A stretch of 64,000 nucleotides of DNA from Streptococcus mutans (GTDB lineage: Bacteria; Bacillota; Bacilli; Lactobacillales; Streptococcaceae): the NCBI RefSeq assembly GCF_006739205.1, contig NZ_AP019720.1, forward strand, positions 1,364,001-1,428,000. Direction: 5' to 3'. Below, piece after piece: positions 36,746-47,187 of this stretch (position 1 is its first letter; each line of letters opens with the position of its first letter). A program made the translations under genes and the position numbers. Below the pieces are notes generated by a model that did not search any database, had not been told where the DNA came from, and worked only from the letters and a program-made list of their open reading frames with translations.

Positions 36746-39310
36746 CTAGTTACTTTTCTTCCAAGCTAATAAATTTACAATTTCTTGAGAATAGATCTTA
36801 AGTTGATTCAGTCTTAATTCATAATCATCAATTTGAAGATTTTTGTTTACGATTAAATCATTTGTTTTCTTTAAATCAGGATTAAAGTCAACAATATTCT
36901 GCTTAATGACTTGCAACAGATTATCTGCCCAGTCTTTATAGTTGTTGAGATGGTAATCTTTAATTTGAGATACTAGAATCTCTGTTTCTTCATTCAAAGA
37001 TTGATTGTATTTATTGGTTAATTTTTTTAAGTCAATTTTATGCGAATTTCCAAATAAGGTTAGATCACCAATTTGAATTCCTAATTTAAAGTTATTGCGA
37101 TTAAAAATTTTAGACTCATCATTCTCAAGAGTTATATATTCATAGTCAAAAATCAATTTCTTAATGTCTTCACGCTTTTCAAAAGAAAGAGCTTCAGCAG
37201 CCCCGATAACTTCTGAAAGGTTATCTTTTAGTTTATTAGAATGTAACTCCCAGAATGCGACAGACAAATTGAATAATTTATTTTTGAGCTCTATTAATTC
37301 TTTCTGGTAAGTTGTTTTTGCGTGATCAAGCAATTGTTGAGAAACTTGTTCAAAAGCTTTGTTCTTTTGTTTTACATATTTTTCATTGTTTCTATTTTTA
37401 TCTCTAAAATCATCTTGTAATTGATTGTAAGCAGGCTTAATCGCTGCAAAATTTATGGTTTTCCTAAAAGATTCAAAATTAGTTTTTAGGTTAGTTTTCA
37501 ATTTTTCATTTGTCTGGTTATTGCGTTCTTCATAGCTATCTAAACTGAAAGCAATTCTCGCATTAACATATAAACGATCACTCAAATCTTTCAAGTGTGA
37601 CAAAGAGAACAGCCTCTCCTTATCAATTGACTTACTCTGCATTTGCTCAGTGTAATCAGCTTCAAAACTTTTGTCATTAGTTTGTTTTTTAAGATCCACT
37701 TCTTCAATTATCTTTTGTTTATTTCTTTCAAGCTCCTCTTGCAGAGATTTCAATTCTCTGCTTGAATCAGCTTTCAGACGACTAATTTCAGCATCCGTTC
37801 TCTCAATAATCTTTTCAAGGTAGAGTTTTGCTTGCTGACATTTATTATAAGCAGAGTATTTGTTTGCAAACATCTCGATCTCATCTTCAATACTAAAAAG
37901 TCCGCTATTGACATAGATAAGTTGTTTGCTTTCCTTTCTGACATTCTCTTTCATCCGAGAGACCAGCTGCTTGGGAACGATATTATACTGATAAAGTTCT
38001 TGATAATATTCTGACTGGCTATTATTAAATTCATTTAAAGACTTTTTGAAGATACGGTCATAATTATCATTAATGAATTGACCGTTATTTTTTGAACCTA
38101 GTCCTATGACAGAAGACACAAAGAAAATACCCTCAGAATAAAGATTTCTTGGTATAGATTGATTCAAAATTTGTTGAATTTGTCTTTCATCTAACCCTTC
38201 TTTTGGTAGACCAGCCATATCAGCTTTATTAACAATAATTAAAGTAAAACGATCATCAATTTCCTTGATACTTCGTAATTCTTCATATAAATTCTCATTA
38301 TCTACTGTATCCAAAGAAGTATAATCTGATACAAAAAGAGAGAGACCATTGCTCATATTTTGCAGAGCCTTTTTTAGAACCTTAAAATGATTTTTATTGG
38401 ATGATGAATTTGAACCTGGTGTGTCAAAAATAACATATTGTTTGTCTGACTCTGCTAAAATTCCTTATTTAAAAGGAACTTTAATAGTTATCAAATCAGA
38501 AATTGTAAATGAATTATCTGTACCTTCATATTGATTGATAACCTTTAAAAACATGTGCAAAATGGTATCTGAATTTCGTACATTAATCTGTTCGAATTGC
38601 TGCTCAATGTTTGGTAAAACATCAACAATACACTCTTGACCTTGAACAATAGTATAAGCATTATTATAAATATTAATTTGAACAGCTGTATCCTTTACCC
38701 AAAAATTGATTTGTGAAACATTAGGTTGAGGAGATTTTCTAATTTCAAATACTTTCGCTGTGATTGGACGGTCACTATTTGGTAAGATATCACTTCCAAT
38801 AAGCGAATTAATAAAACTTGATTTACCAGAACTATAATTTCCAACGATGATTACTGGAATTAAGGAGCTATCCGATGATTGCTTGAATTTTTTAATATCG
38901 GAATCATCATCTAAACTTTCAGGAATAATCTCTAAAGTCTTATCAAAAATTGTTGCAATCCTTGGTAACACTTTTCTTGCATTTTCTAAGGATCTCCCCC
39001 CTTTCAAAACTTTAATTCTCGAATAAGGAGCCTTAATCAAGTAAATAAGTTCTTGAAACTCATCATCTGTTCCTTCAAACTGCAACTCAATATCACTGCC
39101 ATCATCATATTCTTCAATAATAATGTCAATAATTTCTTTTACTGTAAAAGGTAAAAATGATCGCTTCATCTTATCAGATATAAGTTTGCTGTTTTCATTA
39201 TTCTGATAAGAGATAGACTTCCAAACTCCTGCTTGATTATTCCATTTATCAAACAAAATTTCCTTTTGATACGGATTGCTGCTAATCTTGACTTTAACCA
39301 TATTCTCCAC
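36746..39310 (-). pseudogene. dynamin-like GTPase interrupted by an in-frame TAA
   Basis: One frame of 854 codons from 39310 to 36746 with a single stop at 38465-38467. The part before it (281 aa) has G1 GNYSSGKSS (157-165) and G2 in RPITAK; after it come G3 DTPGS (296-300), G4 NKAD (361-364) and a long helical coiled-coil stalk. No frame change is needed, so two separate genes is not the right reading. The stop separates G2 from G3, so no complete GTPase domain is made unless TAA is read through. A restart at the ATG at 38354-38356 would give a stalk without a P-loop. Start is GTG at 39310 or ATG at 39301. Likely membrane or complex remodelling in the intact form. Confidence 0.82.
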
Positions 39311-39332
39311 TTCATCTTATTATTTTAACAAT

Positions 39333-39338
39333 ATTATA
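39333..39338 (-). promoter_or_regulatory. extended -10 promoter of the toxin island operon
   Basis: TGa-TATAAT on the minus strand (TATAAT at 39333-39338), about 25 nt before the GTPase start; the -35 region is poor. Confidence 0.5.
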
Positions 39339-39425
39339 TCATATACTTTATAAGACTAACTTATTCTTGAAGAATTCAATTAAAACAGCTATCCAAAGAA
39401 CAAAAGCAGTTTGAAAATAATATCA

Positions 39426-39450
39426 CAGTACAGTACAATACAATACGATA
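39426..39450 (+). repeat. five tandem pentamers (CAGTA/CAATA/CGATA)
   Basis: CAGTA, CAGTA, CAATA, CAATA, CGATA follow without gaps in the spacer upstream of the island. No other element is seen between 39339 and 39540. Confidence 0.6.
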
Positions 39451-39608
39451 GATAATCTATTTACCCTAGTATTAAAAAACAGCCGCTCATATTTTTGAAC
39501 GACTTCTTTCTATCTTATGATATCCAAGTTTCCATTTTCTAATTAAGAGTATTGATTTTTTGGGAAACTTCAAGTGGAATGATAACAGCAAGTTTTTGGA
39601 AAAAGACT

Positions 39609-40171
<563 letters not shown>

Positions 40172-40204
40172 ATTTCAATCACCTTCGTCATGTCCTGCGA
40201 AATA

Positions 40205-40543
40205 CTAGTGGCTTTTGTTTGATTTTTCCTCCCATACGTCTTTGGCTAAGTTGAAAACTTCCCAAGCTTTTGGCCAGCCGACATAGAAAGCGGCATGTGT
40301 AATGATAGCAGCAATTTCTTTCTTGCTTACACCATTGTTTTTGGCATTTTGCAAATGATAAATTAAAGAAGAATCTGTAACACCTGATGACATGAGAGCT
40401 ACTACAGTAATAATGCAGCGCATTTTGAGATCAATATCCTGATTATTCCAGTTTTCACCAAAAAGCACATCATCATTGAAATGAGCAAATTCTGGAGCGA
40501 AATCACCAAGTCTATCACGCCCAGCGGTTTGTTTAATAGTCAT
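40205..40543 (-). CDS. carboxymuconolactone decarboxylase (CMD/AhpD-like) family protein, 112 aa
   Basis: A small CMD-fold protein: helices with GRDRLGDFAPEFAHFNDDVLFGE, KMRCIITVVALMSSG and a final EIAAIITHAAFYVGWPKAWE. Many members carry a CxxC redox pair; here only one Cys (MRC) is seen, so it may not be an AhpD-type peroxidase partner. Start ATG at 40543 has AAAGGT; upstream codons are not needed. It is the last gene of the MerR-controlled operon. Confidence 0.85.
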   Translation of the reverse strand: MTIKQTAGRDRLGDFAPEFAHFNDDVLFGENWNNQDIDLKMRCIITVVALMSSGVTDSSLIYHLQNAKNNGVSKKEIAAIITHAAFYVGWPKAWEVFNLAKDVWEEKSNKSH

Positions 40544-40584
40544 AAGTTTTACCTTCTTTTTGATTTTAATAGTATGATTCACTT

Positions 40585-41451
40585 TTAATCATGAATTTTA
40601 ACATTGAGAACACTTCTGACAAAATTGGGATCGAAATGTTTTGTCCGCGTATCTCCATAACCCATATCCAGCGAAGCTATTTTGGTCATCTCATCGTCTG
40701 TTAGGCTGAAATCCCAAATAGCGAAATTCTCTTCAATACGCTCTTTGTGGATTGATTTTGGAATAACAACGACACCGCGTTGAACATTCCAGCGCAACAT
40801 GATCTGTCCAACAGTTTTTTGATGAGCGCTAGCAACTTCCTGCAAAATAGCATTATTAAAAGCGTCATAACGTCCACCGCCTAAAGGCGCCCATGCTTCT
40901 GGCACAACACCATAATAACGAGCAATCTCCAAAGCTTCTTCTTGAGTAAAGAATGGATGCAATTCAATTTGATTGACTGCTGGAATAACCGACACCGTTT
41001 CACAGAAATTCGTCAAAATATTAGGATAAAAATTGCTGACGCCAATAGCTCTGAGCTTGCCTGCCTGATAGGCTTCTTCCAGAGCACGATAAGCACCAAA
41101 ATAATCGCGCATGGCTTGATGCAAGAGATACAAGTCAAGATAATCCAAACCAAGTTTTTCTAAAGAACGCTCAATACCCTTCTTAGCAGCCTCATAATTC
41201 ATATCCTGTACCCAAAGTTTTGAGGTGATAAAAAGCTCATTTCGCGTCACCAAACCTTGCTCAATGGCTTCATGGATTGCTTCTCCCAATGCTTTTTCAT
41301 TACCATAGACAGCCGCTGTATCAAAGAGACGGTAACCTGTTTTGATAGCATTAAGCACAGATTCCTTACAAATTTCTGGATCAGTCACCTGAAAAACACC
41401 GAATCCTTCCATGGGCATTTTCACACCTGTATTTAAGGTTATATATTCCAT
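40585..41451 (-). CDS. aldo/keto reductase, 288 aa
   Basis: An NADPH-dependent (beta/alpha)8-barrel reductase. Active-site tetrad segments are seen: GYRLFDTAAVYGNE with Asp and Tyr, SKLWVQD with Lys, and LYLLHQA with His; the cofactor region ends VVIPKSIHKERIEEN. Together with its neighbour it should reduce aldehydes or diketones such as methylglyoxal. Ten nucleotides separate it from the second reductase gene. Confidence 0.92.
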   Translation of the reverse strand: MEYITLNTGVKMPMEGFGVFQVTDPEICKESVLNAIKTGYRLFDTAAVYGNEKALGEAIHEAIEQGLVTRNELFITSKLWVQDMNYEAAKKGIERSLEKLGLDYLDLYLLHQAMRDYFGAYRALEEAYQAGKLRAIGVSNFYPNILTNFCETVSVIPAVNQIELHPFFTQEEALEIARYYGVVPEAWAPLGGGRYDAFNNAILQEVASAHQKTVGQIMLRWNVQRGVVVIPKSIHKERIEENFAIWDFSLTDDEMTKIASLDMGYGDTRTKHFDPNFVRSVLNVKIHD

Positions 41452-41460
41452 AACATTCTC

Positions 41461-42303
41461 CTATTTATAATTTGCCAGGAACTTAACAGTTTCAGGATCG
41501 TAATGGTTGATAAAGAGACTTTCACCTTGGTCCAATTTCAAAATGTCTGCCATATCATCGTCGGACAAATTGAAGTCAAAGACATCAAAATTTTGTACCA
41601 TACGCTCTTGATGGACCGTCTTTGGAATGACAACAACGCCACGCTGGATAAGATAGCGCAGACCAACCTGAGCAGCAGATTTCCCATACTTTTCACCAAT
41701 AGCTGTTAAAGTTGGATTAATAAAGAAATTATTTTTACCTTCTGCAAAAGGTCCCCAAGATTCCAGCTGAACACCGTATTCCTCACTAACCTTTTTAGCT
41801 TCAATCTGTTGATTAAAAACATGGGTTTCGACTTGGTTGACCATAGGTACAATCTCATTAAAGCTTGCCAAATCTACTAAACGATCTGGGTAAAAATTAC
41901 TGACACCGATGGCTTTGATTTTGCCGGATTTATAGTATGCTTCCAGAGCACGCCAAGTACCATAGTAATCGCCAAAAGGTTGATGAATAAGCACCAAGTC
42001 GACATAGTCTGTCTGCAATTTGCGCAGCGATTCATCTAGAGAAGCTTTAGCTTTTTCATAGCCCGCATTAGAAATCCAGACCTTGGTTGTAATGAAGAAT
42101 TCTTCCCGAGCCAGACCTGATTTGCGCACTGCATTTCCAACGGCCTCCTCATTGCCATAGACTTGTGCTGTATCAAGGAGACGATAGCCCACCTTAATAG
42201 CTTCAGTCACTACACGCTCACATTCTTCCAGATCAGGCACTTGAAAAACACCAAAACCTAAGATAGGCATTTTCACACCATTTGATAAGACTACAGTTTC
42301 CAT
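41461..42303 (-). CDS. aldo/keto reductase, 280 aa
   Basis: A paralogue of the next gene with the same tetrad ([28 protein letters not shown]) and NADPH site ([12 protein letters not shown]). Its ATG overlaps the MerR stop codon by one base (TAATG), so it is co-translated with the regulator. Likely aldehyde detoxification. Confidence 0.92.
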   Translation of the reverse strand: METVVLSNGVKMPILGFGVFQVPDLEECERVVTEAIKVGYRLLDTAQVYGNEEAVGNAVRKSGLAREEFFITTKVWISNAGYEKAKASLDESLRKLQTDYVDLVLIHQPFGDYYGTWRALEAYYKSGKIKAIGVSNFYPDRLVDLASFNEIVPMVNQVETHVFNQQIEAKKVSEEYGVQLESWGPFAEGKNNFFINPTLTAIGEKYGKSAAQVGLRYLIQRGVVVIPKTVHQERMVQNFDVFDFNLSDDDMADILKLDQGESLFINHYDPETVKFLANYK

Positions 42304-42695
42304 TAGTTTTCCTCACTTTCTGTGAACAATTTCTGTTCATGCTTTTGAATAATATTTTCATAATTTTCAATTTTGTAATTGAGACGTTCACGCGCTTGAT
42401 TAAGTTCGTAAATACGATCATCCATTTCATCACGCTGTTCCGTTAGTAAACGCAGCCGTTCTCTTTCTGTACCTTCTCCTTCTTCTAAGAGAGAAATGTA
42501 TTCAATCAAGGCTTCAACACTCATGCCAGCCTTACGAAAACAGCGGACAAATTCCAAAATACCAATCTCACGCTCTGTGAAATCACGAACGCCGGAATTT
42601 GTTCTTGTAATTCGCGGCAAAAGACCAATACGCTCATAATAACGAATAGTATCCGCTGATATGTCAGTTATTTCACTTACTTTTTTAATATTCAT
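42303..42695 (-). CDS. MerR-family regulator with Cys52 (AdhR/NmlR-like), 130 aa
   Basis: A winged-helix MerR domain at the N-terminus ([22 protein letters not shown]), a wing, and a long dimerisation coiled coil. The single Cys at residue 52 ([10 protein letters not shown]) matches the sensing Cys of Bacillus AdhR, which reacts with formaldehyde and methylglyoxal. It heads an operon of two reductases and a CMD protein, as in the AdhR regulon, and has a MerR-type promoter. Inference: it senses reactive aldehydes or thiol stress. Confidence 0.9.
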   Translation of the reverse strand: MNIKKVSEITDISADTIRYYERIGLLPRITRTNSGVRDFTEREIGILEFVRCFRKAGMSVEALIEYISLLEEGEGTERERLRLLTEQRDEMDDRIYELNQARERLNYKIENYENIIQKHEQKLFTESEEN

Positions 42696-42728
42696 AACAT
42701 CACTTCTTTCTTTGGATTTTATAAATTC

Positions 42729-42759
42729 ATTATAAACCTTAAAGTCTACTTCAAGTCAA
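42729..42759 (-). promoter_or_regulatory. MerR-type promoter with 19-bp spacer and dyad operator
   Basis: TTGACT (42754-42759) and TATAAT (42729-42734) are 19 bp apart on the minus strand, too long for sigma-A alone. Between them lies the dyad CTTAAAGT/CT/ACTTCAAG (42738-42755). A MerR protein would twist this DNA to activate. Confidence 0.82.
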
Positions 42760-42844
42760 GTTAAAACCAATGAAAAATCCAACTTATACTCTTAAAAAGA
42801 GGAAAATAAAGATTGAAAATTATATAATAACCCCTTAGCAACTT

Positions 42845-43280
42845 GAAGACAAGTCTGCTTTTTCTATACATATATGTTTTGACACTCTGCAAATACCAAT
42901 TTAAATGGCATTGATTTGCAAGCGAAGCGAGCCCTAATCGAGACTTTATCTACACTCTGAATCCCTTAGTTTAATTTTTAAAGTGCTTTGATATACTTGA
43001 CGAATGATCGAAAAGAGAATGGATAAAAATCAGCAAATCGTAATGAAATGACGATTCGATTTTGTCAGTTCACCTTCCGCAAAGTGGATTAGATATTGAC
43101 AGAAACTGACCTCATGAGCTTAGATAAGCTCCAACTGTTTCCCAAACAATTGGAGCTATCATTTGCAAAGCAAAGTATACTTTAACAGTTCAGTGGTCTG
43201 TTAAAAGTTTGAGTTTAAAAGCCAAGGTGCGAAAATTCCAATCAACCACTGTGTTAATTAAAACCCCTGTACAATAAAAA
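42845..43280 (+). repeat. degenerate dispersed intergenic repeat, copy 1
   Basis: Three blocks (42845-42955, 43013-43060, 43244-43280) match, at about 70-85% by eye, the minus strand of 48395-48655. The block with GCAAGCGAAGCGAGC is the clearest. About 180 nt lie between the second and third blocks, including hairpin AGCTCCAA...TTGGAGCT (43128-43158). Together with the gapN terminator this is all that I see in the 669-nt spacer 42696-43364. No gene is supported. Confidence 0.6.
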
Positions 43281-43304
43281 GGCTGGAGCACTTTTGTTCC
43301 AGCC
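43276..43304 (-). terminator. gapN terminator
   Basis: Perfect 7-bp stem GGCTGGA (43281-43287) with TCCAGCC (43298-43304), followed on the minus strand by a U-run from the A residues at 43276-43280. Confidence 0.85.
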
Positions 43305-43364
43305 TCACATACTGAACTCATCCAACTACTACAACTGACAGATGAGCTCAAGTTTTTTAGATTA

Positions 43365-44792
43365 TTATTTGATATCAAATACGACGGATTTAACAGTTGT
43401 CATAGCTTCAATAGAATATTTTACCCCTTGAATACCTGCACCTGATTTTTTAGCCCCTAAGAATGGGAAGTTGTCCGTGCCGCGCTGTGTCTTATTATTG
43501 ATATGAACTGTACCAACTTCAAGCTGCTCAGCAATACCAAAAGCGCGTGGGAAATCATTTGTAAAGATAGAAGCCTGAAGTCCATATTCCGATTTGTTAG
43601 AAATTTCAATGGCTTCTTCTACAGATGTCACACGAATGATCGGAAGAACAGGACCAAATGGTTCTTCCCAAGCAAGACGCATATCTGTCGTTACCTTATC
43701 AAAGAGGATTGGACAGATAAGATTACCTTCACGTTTGATTTCAGTAAGGGCAGCGGCTCCTTTATCATTGGCATCATTAATAAGACCTTCTACATAATCA
43801 GCTGATTTTGTATCAATCAACGGTGTAATATCTGCATCGTCTTCTGGATTACCAATTGTTAATGCAAGAACTTTTTCACGGATTTTTTCGACCAGTTCAT
43901 CAGCAACACTTTCCATCACAAGAACACGTTTAACTGCTGTACAGCGTTGACCTGAATAACCAAAAGCACCTGCAATAATATTTTTAGCAGTCAATTCAAG
44001 GTCTGCATCTTCAAGAACGATGGCTGAATCTTTTCCACCGAGTTCAAGCATAATCGGACGCATACCAGCCATTTTGCCAATACGTTCCCCAATTCCTGTT
44101 GAACCAGTAAAATTGATAAAGTTAACGGCTTGATGTTCTACAATATAGTCTCCAATTTCAGAACCACGACCTGTAATGGTATTAAAGACACCTGCAGGAA
44201 GTCCAGCTTCAGCAAATGCTTCAGCAAGTAAGAGCCCTGAGATTGATCCTTGCGTCGGTGGTTTAAAAGCAATAACATTTCCCGCAATAAGAGCCGGTGC
44301 AATTTTCGAACCTGCCAAGTTAACAGGGTAGTTAAATGGTGAAATAGCTAATACAAGACCTACTGGTTCACGACGAACAACGGCAATTTTTTTCTTGCTG
44401 GCTGCTTCAAAACTGCCGCCTTCAAGGACTTCACCTTCCATACGAAGGCCTTCTTCAGCTGCATAATTAATGATTTCTGCAGTACGAACAACTTCGCTGA
44501 CTGCTGATTTATAACCTTTAGCAACCTCTTTGGAAAGAACAGCACCTATTTTTTCTTTATCACGCATCAAAATATCTGCTACCTTGTGAAGGTAGGCAGC
44601 ACGTTCTATGTATGAAAGTGATCGCCAAGCTGGTTGAGCTTTCTTGGCTGAAGCATAAACATAATCTACTTCTTCAGTACTCATTGCTGGAACTGAACCC
44701 AATTCAGCTCCACTGGCCGGTTCGTAGATTTTAATTTCATTTTCTGAAAGCTTCCACTCGCCATTGACATAATTTTTATATTGTTTTGTCAA
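43365..44792 (-). CDS. gapN: NADP-dependent non-phosphorylating glyceraldehyde-3-phosphate dehydrogenase
   Basis: An ALDH-superfamily enzyme (475 aa) that oxidises glyceraldehyde 3-phosphate straight to 3-phosphoglycerate, making NADPH; streptococci use it as a main NADPH source. Catalytic Cys284 lies in GYSGQRCTAVKR and Glu250 in LELGGKDS; the NADP site is around FTGSTGIGE. The start is TTG at 44790-44792, after GGAGA. The protein matches the well-known S. mutans GapN. Confidence 0.98.
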   Translation of the reverse strand: MTKQYKNYVNGEWKLSENEIKIYEPASGAELGSVPAMSTEEVDYVYASAKKAQPAWRSLSYIERAAYLHKVADILMRDKEKIGAVLSKEVAKGYKSAVSEVVRTAEIINYAAEEGLRMEGEVLEGGSFEAASKKKIAVVRREPVGLVLAISPFNYPVNLAGSKIAPALIAGNVIAFKPPTQGSISGLLLAEAFAEAGLPAGVFNTITGRGSEIGDYIVEHQAVNFINFTGSTGIGERIGKMAGMRPIMLELGGKDSAIVLEDADLELTAKNIIAGAFGYSGQRCTAVKRVLVMESVADELVEKIREKVLALTIGNPEDDADITPLIDTKSADYVEGLINDANDKGAAALTEIKREGNLICPILFDKVTTDMRLAWEEPFGPVLPIIRVTSVEEAIEISNKSEYGLQASIFTNDFPRAFGIAEQLEVGTVHINNKTQRGTDNFPFLGAKKSGAGIQGVKYSIEAMTTVKSVVFDIK

Positions 44793-44940
44793 AGTAATGT
44801 CTCCTTTTTTACTGTAATAATTTTATTCTATCATTTTTTTCATTTTTTTCAATCTTTTGATACGATAAAATTCAGAAAATTAAAAAATTTCATTTTATTG
44901 TCAAACAGCAAATAATAGATTTGTCTTCAAAAAAGCAAAC

Positions 44941-45010
44941 AAAAAAGAAGAAAGTAAAATGGCTTCCTATGATTGCTCAACAATCACAGACCTCAACCTA
45001 CTCTCTTCTT
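44941..45010 (-). terminator. ptsI terminator hairpin
   Basis: Twelve-bp arms (44945-44956 with 44999-45010, one wobble) enclose an inner hairpin (GATTG/CAATC, 44971-44985); on the minus strand a T-run follows. Confidence 0.6.
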
Positions 45011-45021
45011 ATTTAAACGAA

Positions 45022-46755
45022 TTAGTCAAAATCAATATATTCTTTTTCTAACTCAAGAACTTCTTCCATCGTTGCACATTCTGTCAGAGCACGCTGAGCA
45101 AGTTCTTGCATTTTAGCAGTATCTAATTTCTTCATAAGACTGCGTGTACGGAGAACCGATGTTGCAGACATAGAGAACTCATCAAGTCCAATACCAACAA
45201 GAAGAGGAACTGCTGTCTGATCGCCAGCCATCTCACCGCACATACCAGCCCATTTACCTTCAGCATGAGCAGCCTTAACCACATGATCAACCAAGCGAAG
45301 AATGGATGGATTATAAGGTTGGTAGAGGTATGATACTTGTTCATTCATACGGTCAGCAGCCATGGTGTATTGAATAAGGTCATTTGTACCGATTGAGAAG
45401 AAATCAACTTCCTTAGCAAATTGGTCAGCCAACATTGCAGCTGCAGGAATTTCAATCATGATACCAACTTGGATATCATCTGAAACAGCAACGCCTTCAG
45501 CTTTAAGATTAGCCTTTTCTTCTTCCAGAATACCTTTAGCTTTACGGAACTCATTGAGCAAAGCTACCATTGGGAACATGATACGCAACTGACCATGAAC
45601 AGAAGCACGCAAAAGGGCACGCAACTGTGTGCGGAACATCTGATTGCCTGTTTCTGAGATTGAAATACGAAGTGCACGAAAACCAAGGAATGGGTTCATT
45701 TCTTTTGGAAGATCAAAGTAAGGAAGTTCCTTATCACCACCAATATCCATCGTGCGGACAACAACCGGCTTGCCATTCATACCTTCAAGAACAGCTTTAT
45801 AAGCTTCATATTGTTCATCTTCAGTTGGAAAATCTTGCGAATCCATGTATAGAAATTCTGTACGATAGAGGCCAACTGCTTCAGCACCATTGTTATTGAC
45901 ACCCTCAACGTCTTTAGGTGTACCAATATTGGCTGCCAATTCAAAGTGCTTACCATCAGCAGTAACCGTTTCAGCATCCTTAAGGAGAGCCCATTCTGCT
46001 TTTTGCTTAGCATAAGTATCACCAGCTGCTTTGAACTCTGCAATTTGATCTTCAGTTGGATTAATAATCACTTGACCAGTAATTCCATTGACGGCAACAA
46101 TATCACCATTTTTCACACGCTCTGTAATATCATTTGTACCAAGTACAGCAGCGATTTCAAGTGTACGTGCCATAATAGCAGAATGACTTGTGCGTCCACC
46201 AATATTCGTCACAAAAGCTTTAACATAGTTAGCATCCAATTGAGCCGTATCAGATGGCGTTAAGTCATGAGCAATTACAATAGATTCTTCACTAATCGTT
46301 GCTGGGTTTGGCAATTCAACACCCAGAAGGTGTGCCAAAACACGCTTGGCAACGTCACGAATATCTGCAGCGCGCTCTTGCATATAGGGATTGTCTTCCA
46401 TATTTTCAAACAAAGTAACAAACATATCTGTCACTTCTTTGAGAGCACTTTCTGCATTAACTTCTTTTGTACGAATTGTCTCTTTAATCTGCCCAATCAT
46501 CTCTGGGTCAGCAAGAACCATCAAATGAGCATCAAATACAGCTGCGGCTTCTTCACCAAGGGTATCTACTGCTTTTTGGCGGATAAGAGAAAGCTCGTTT
46601 TGAGAAGCTTCTAGAGCTGCATCCAAACGAGCCTCTTCTGCTTGTGTATCTGTGACTGAAACAGTCTCAAATGTTAAGTCCGGTTGAACAAGTAGATATG
46701 CCTTAGCAACAGCAACACCATCAGATGCTGCAATTCCTTTAAGCATTTCTGTCAT
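45022..46755 (-). CDS. ptsI: PTS enzyme I
   Basis: Phosphoenolpyruvate-protein phosphotransferase, 577 aa: takes phosphate from PEP on its active His ([10 protein letters not shown], about residue 190) and passes it to HPr. The PEP-binding C-terminal barrel has [13 protein letters not shown], the LGFRALRIS block and the [10 protein letters not shown] and catalytic GMCGEMAGD segments. It follows ptsH by 4 nt. Confidence 0.98.
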   Translation of the reverse strand: MTEMLKGIAASDGVAVAKAYLLVQPDLTFETVSVTDTQAEEARLDAALEASQNELSLIRQKAVDTLGEEAAAVFDAHLMVLADPEMIGQIKETIRTKEVNAESALKEVTDMFVTLFENMEDNPYMQERAADIRDVAKRVLAHLLGVELPNPATISEESIVIAHDLTPSDTAQLDANYVKAFVTNIGGRTSHSAIMARTLEIAAVLGTNDITERVKNGDIVAVNGITGQVIINPTEDQIAEFKAAGDTYAKQKAEWALLKDAETVTADGKHFELAANIGTPKDVEGVNNNGAEAVGLYRTEFLYMDSQDFPTEDEQYEAYKAVLEGMNGKPVVVRTMDIGGDKELPYFDLPKEMNPFLGFRALRISISETGNQMFRTQLRALLRASVHGQLRIMFPMVALLNEFRKAKGILEEEKANLKAEGVAVSDDIQVGIMIEIPAAAMLADQFAKEVDFFSIGTNDLIQYTMAADRMNEQVSYLYQPYNPSILRLVDHVVKAAHAEGKWAGMCGEMAGDQTAVPLLVGIGLDEFSMSATSVLRTRSLMKKLDTAKMQELAQRALTECATMEEVLELEKEYIDFD

Positions 46756-46759
46756 ATCT

Positions 46760-47023
46760 TTAAGCCAATCCTTCTTTAGTCATCGTTTCATTAATAGCTG
46801 CAATTGCATCATCTGCATCTGCACCTTCAGCAGTGATTGTAACATCAGCACCTTGACCAACACCAAGGCTCATAACACCCATAATTGACTTAAGGTTTAC
46901 TGCTTTTCCTTTGTAATCAAGTGTAATATCTGAGGCAAACTTACTTGCTGTTTGAACAAGCAAAGTAGCTGGGCGTGCATGAATTCCTGTTTCTGCAACA
47001 ATGTGAAAATCTTTTGAAGCCAT
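46760..47023 (-). CDS. ptsH: HPr phosphocarrier protein
   Basis: The 87-aa HPr carries PTS phosphate on His15 ([11 protein letters not shown]) and is phosphorylated on Ser46 ([10 protein letters not shown]) by HPr kinase to act with CcpA in carbon catabolite control. Strong ribosome binding site GGAG. It starts the ptsHI operon. Confidence 0.99.
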   Translation of the reverse strand: MASKDFHIVAETGIHARPATLLVQTASKFASDITLDYKGKAVNLKSIMGVMSLGVGQGADVTITAEGADADDAIAAINETMTKEGLA

Positions 47024-47088
47024 AGTATGGTTCTCCTTTTTAGTATGTGTTTTTTTGAATTATCAAATGATAACCCTTACAATTAGAG

Positions 47089-47117
47089 ATTATAGCACAA
47101 TGCTTTTTTATTTTCAA
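47089..47117 (-). promoter_or_regulatory. ptsHI promoter
   Basis: TTGAAA (47112-47117), 17-bp spacer and TATAAT (47089-47094) on the minus strand; the leader is about 60 nt. Confidence 0.8.
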
Positions 47118-47187
47118 TCTTTAAACCACTTTTTCTGAAAATAATCCATGAAAAAACAGTAAAGATTATTATTGTTAAATCAGAAAA

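Noticed and set aside
36746..39310. Reading the GTPase as two separate genes
   Set aside because: The frame does not change and the codons between the stop and the next ATG encode the G3 motif, so this is one gene with a nonsense codon.
43190..43378. 62-codon open frame on the minus strand after gapN
   Set aside because: It overlaps the gapN 3' end and its terminator and has no coding features.
45946..46614. Two open frames (about 105 and 115 codons) on the plus strand
   Set aside because: Antisense shadows of ptsI; the ptsI protein is fully conserved and explains the region.
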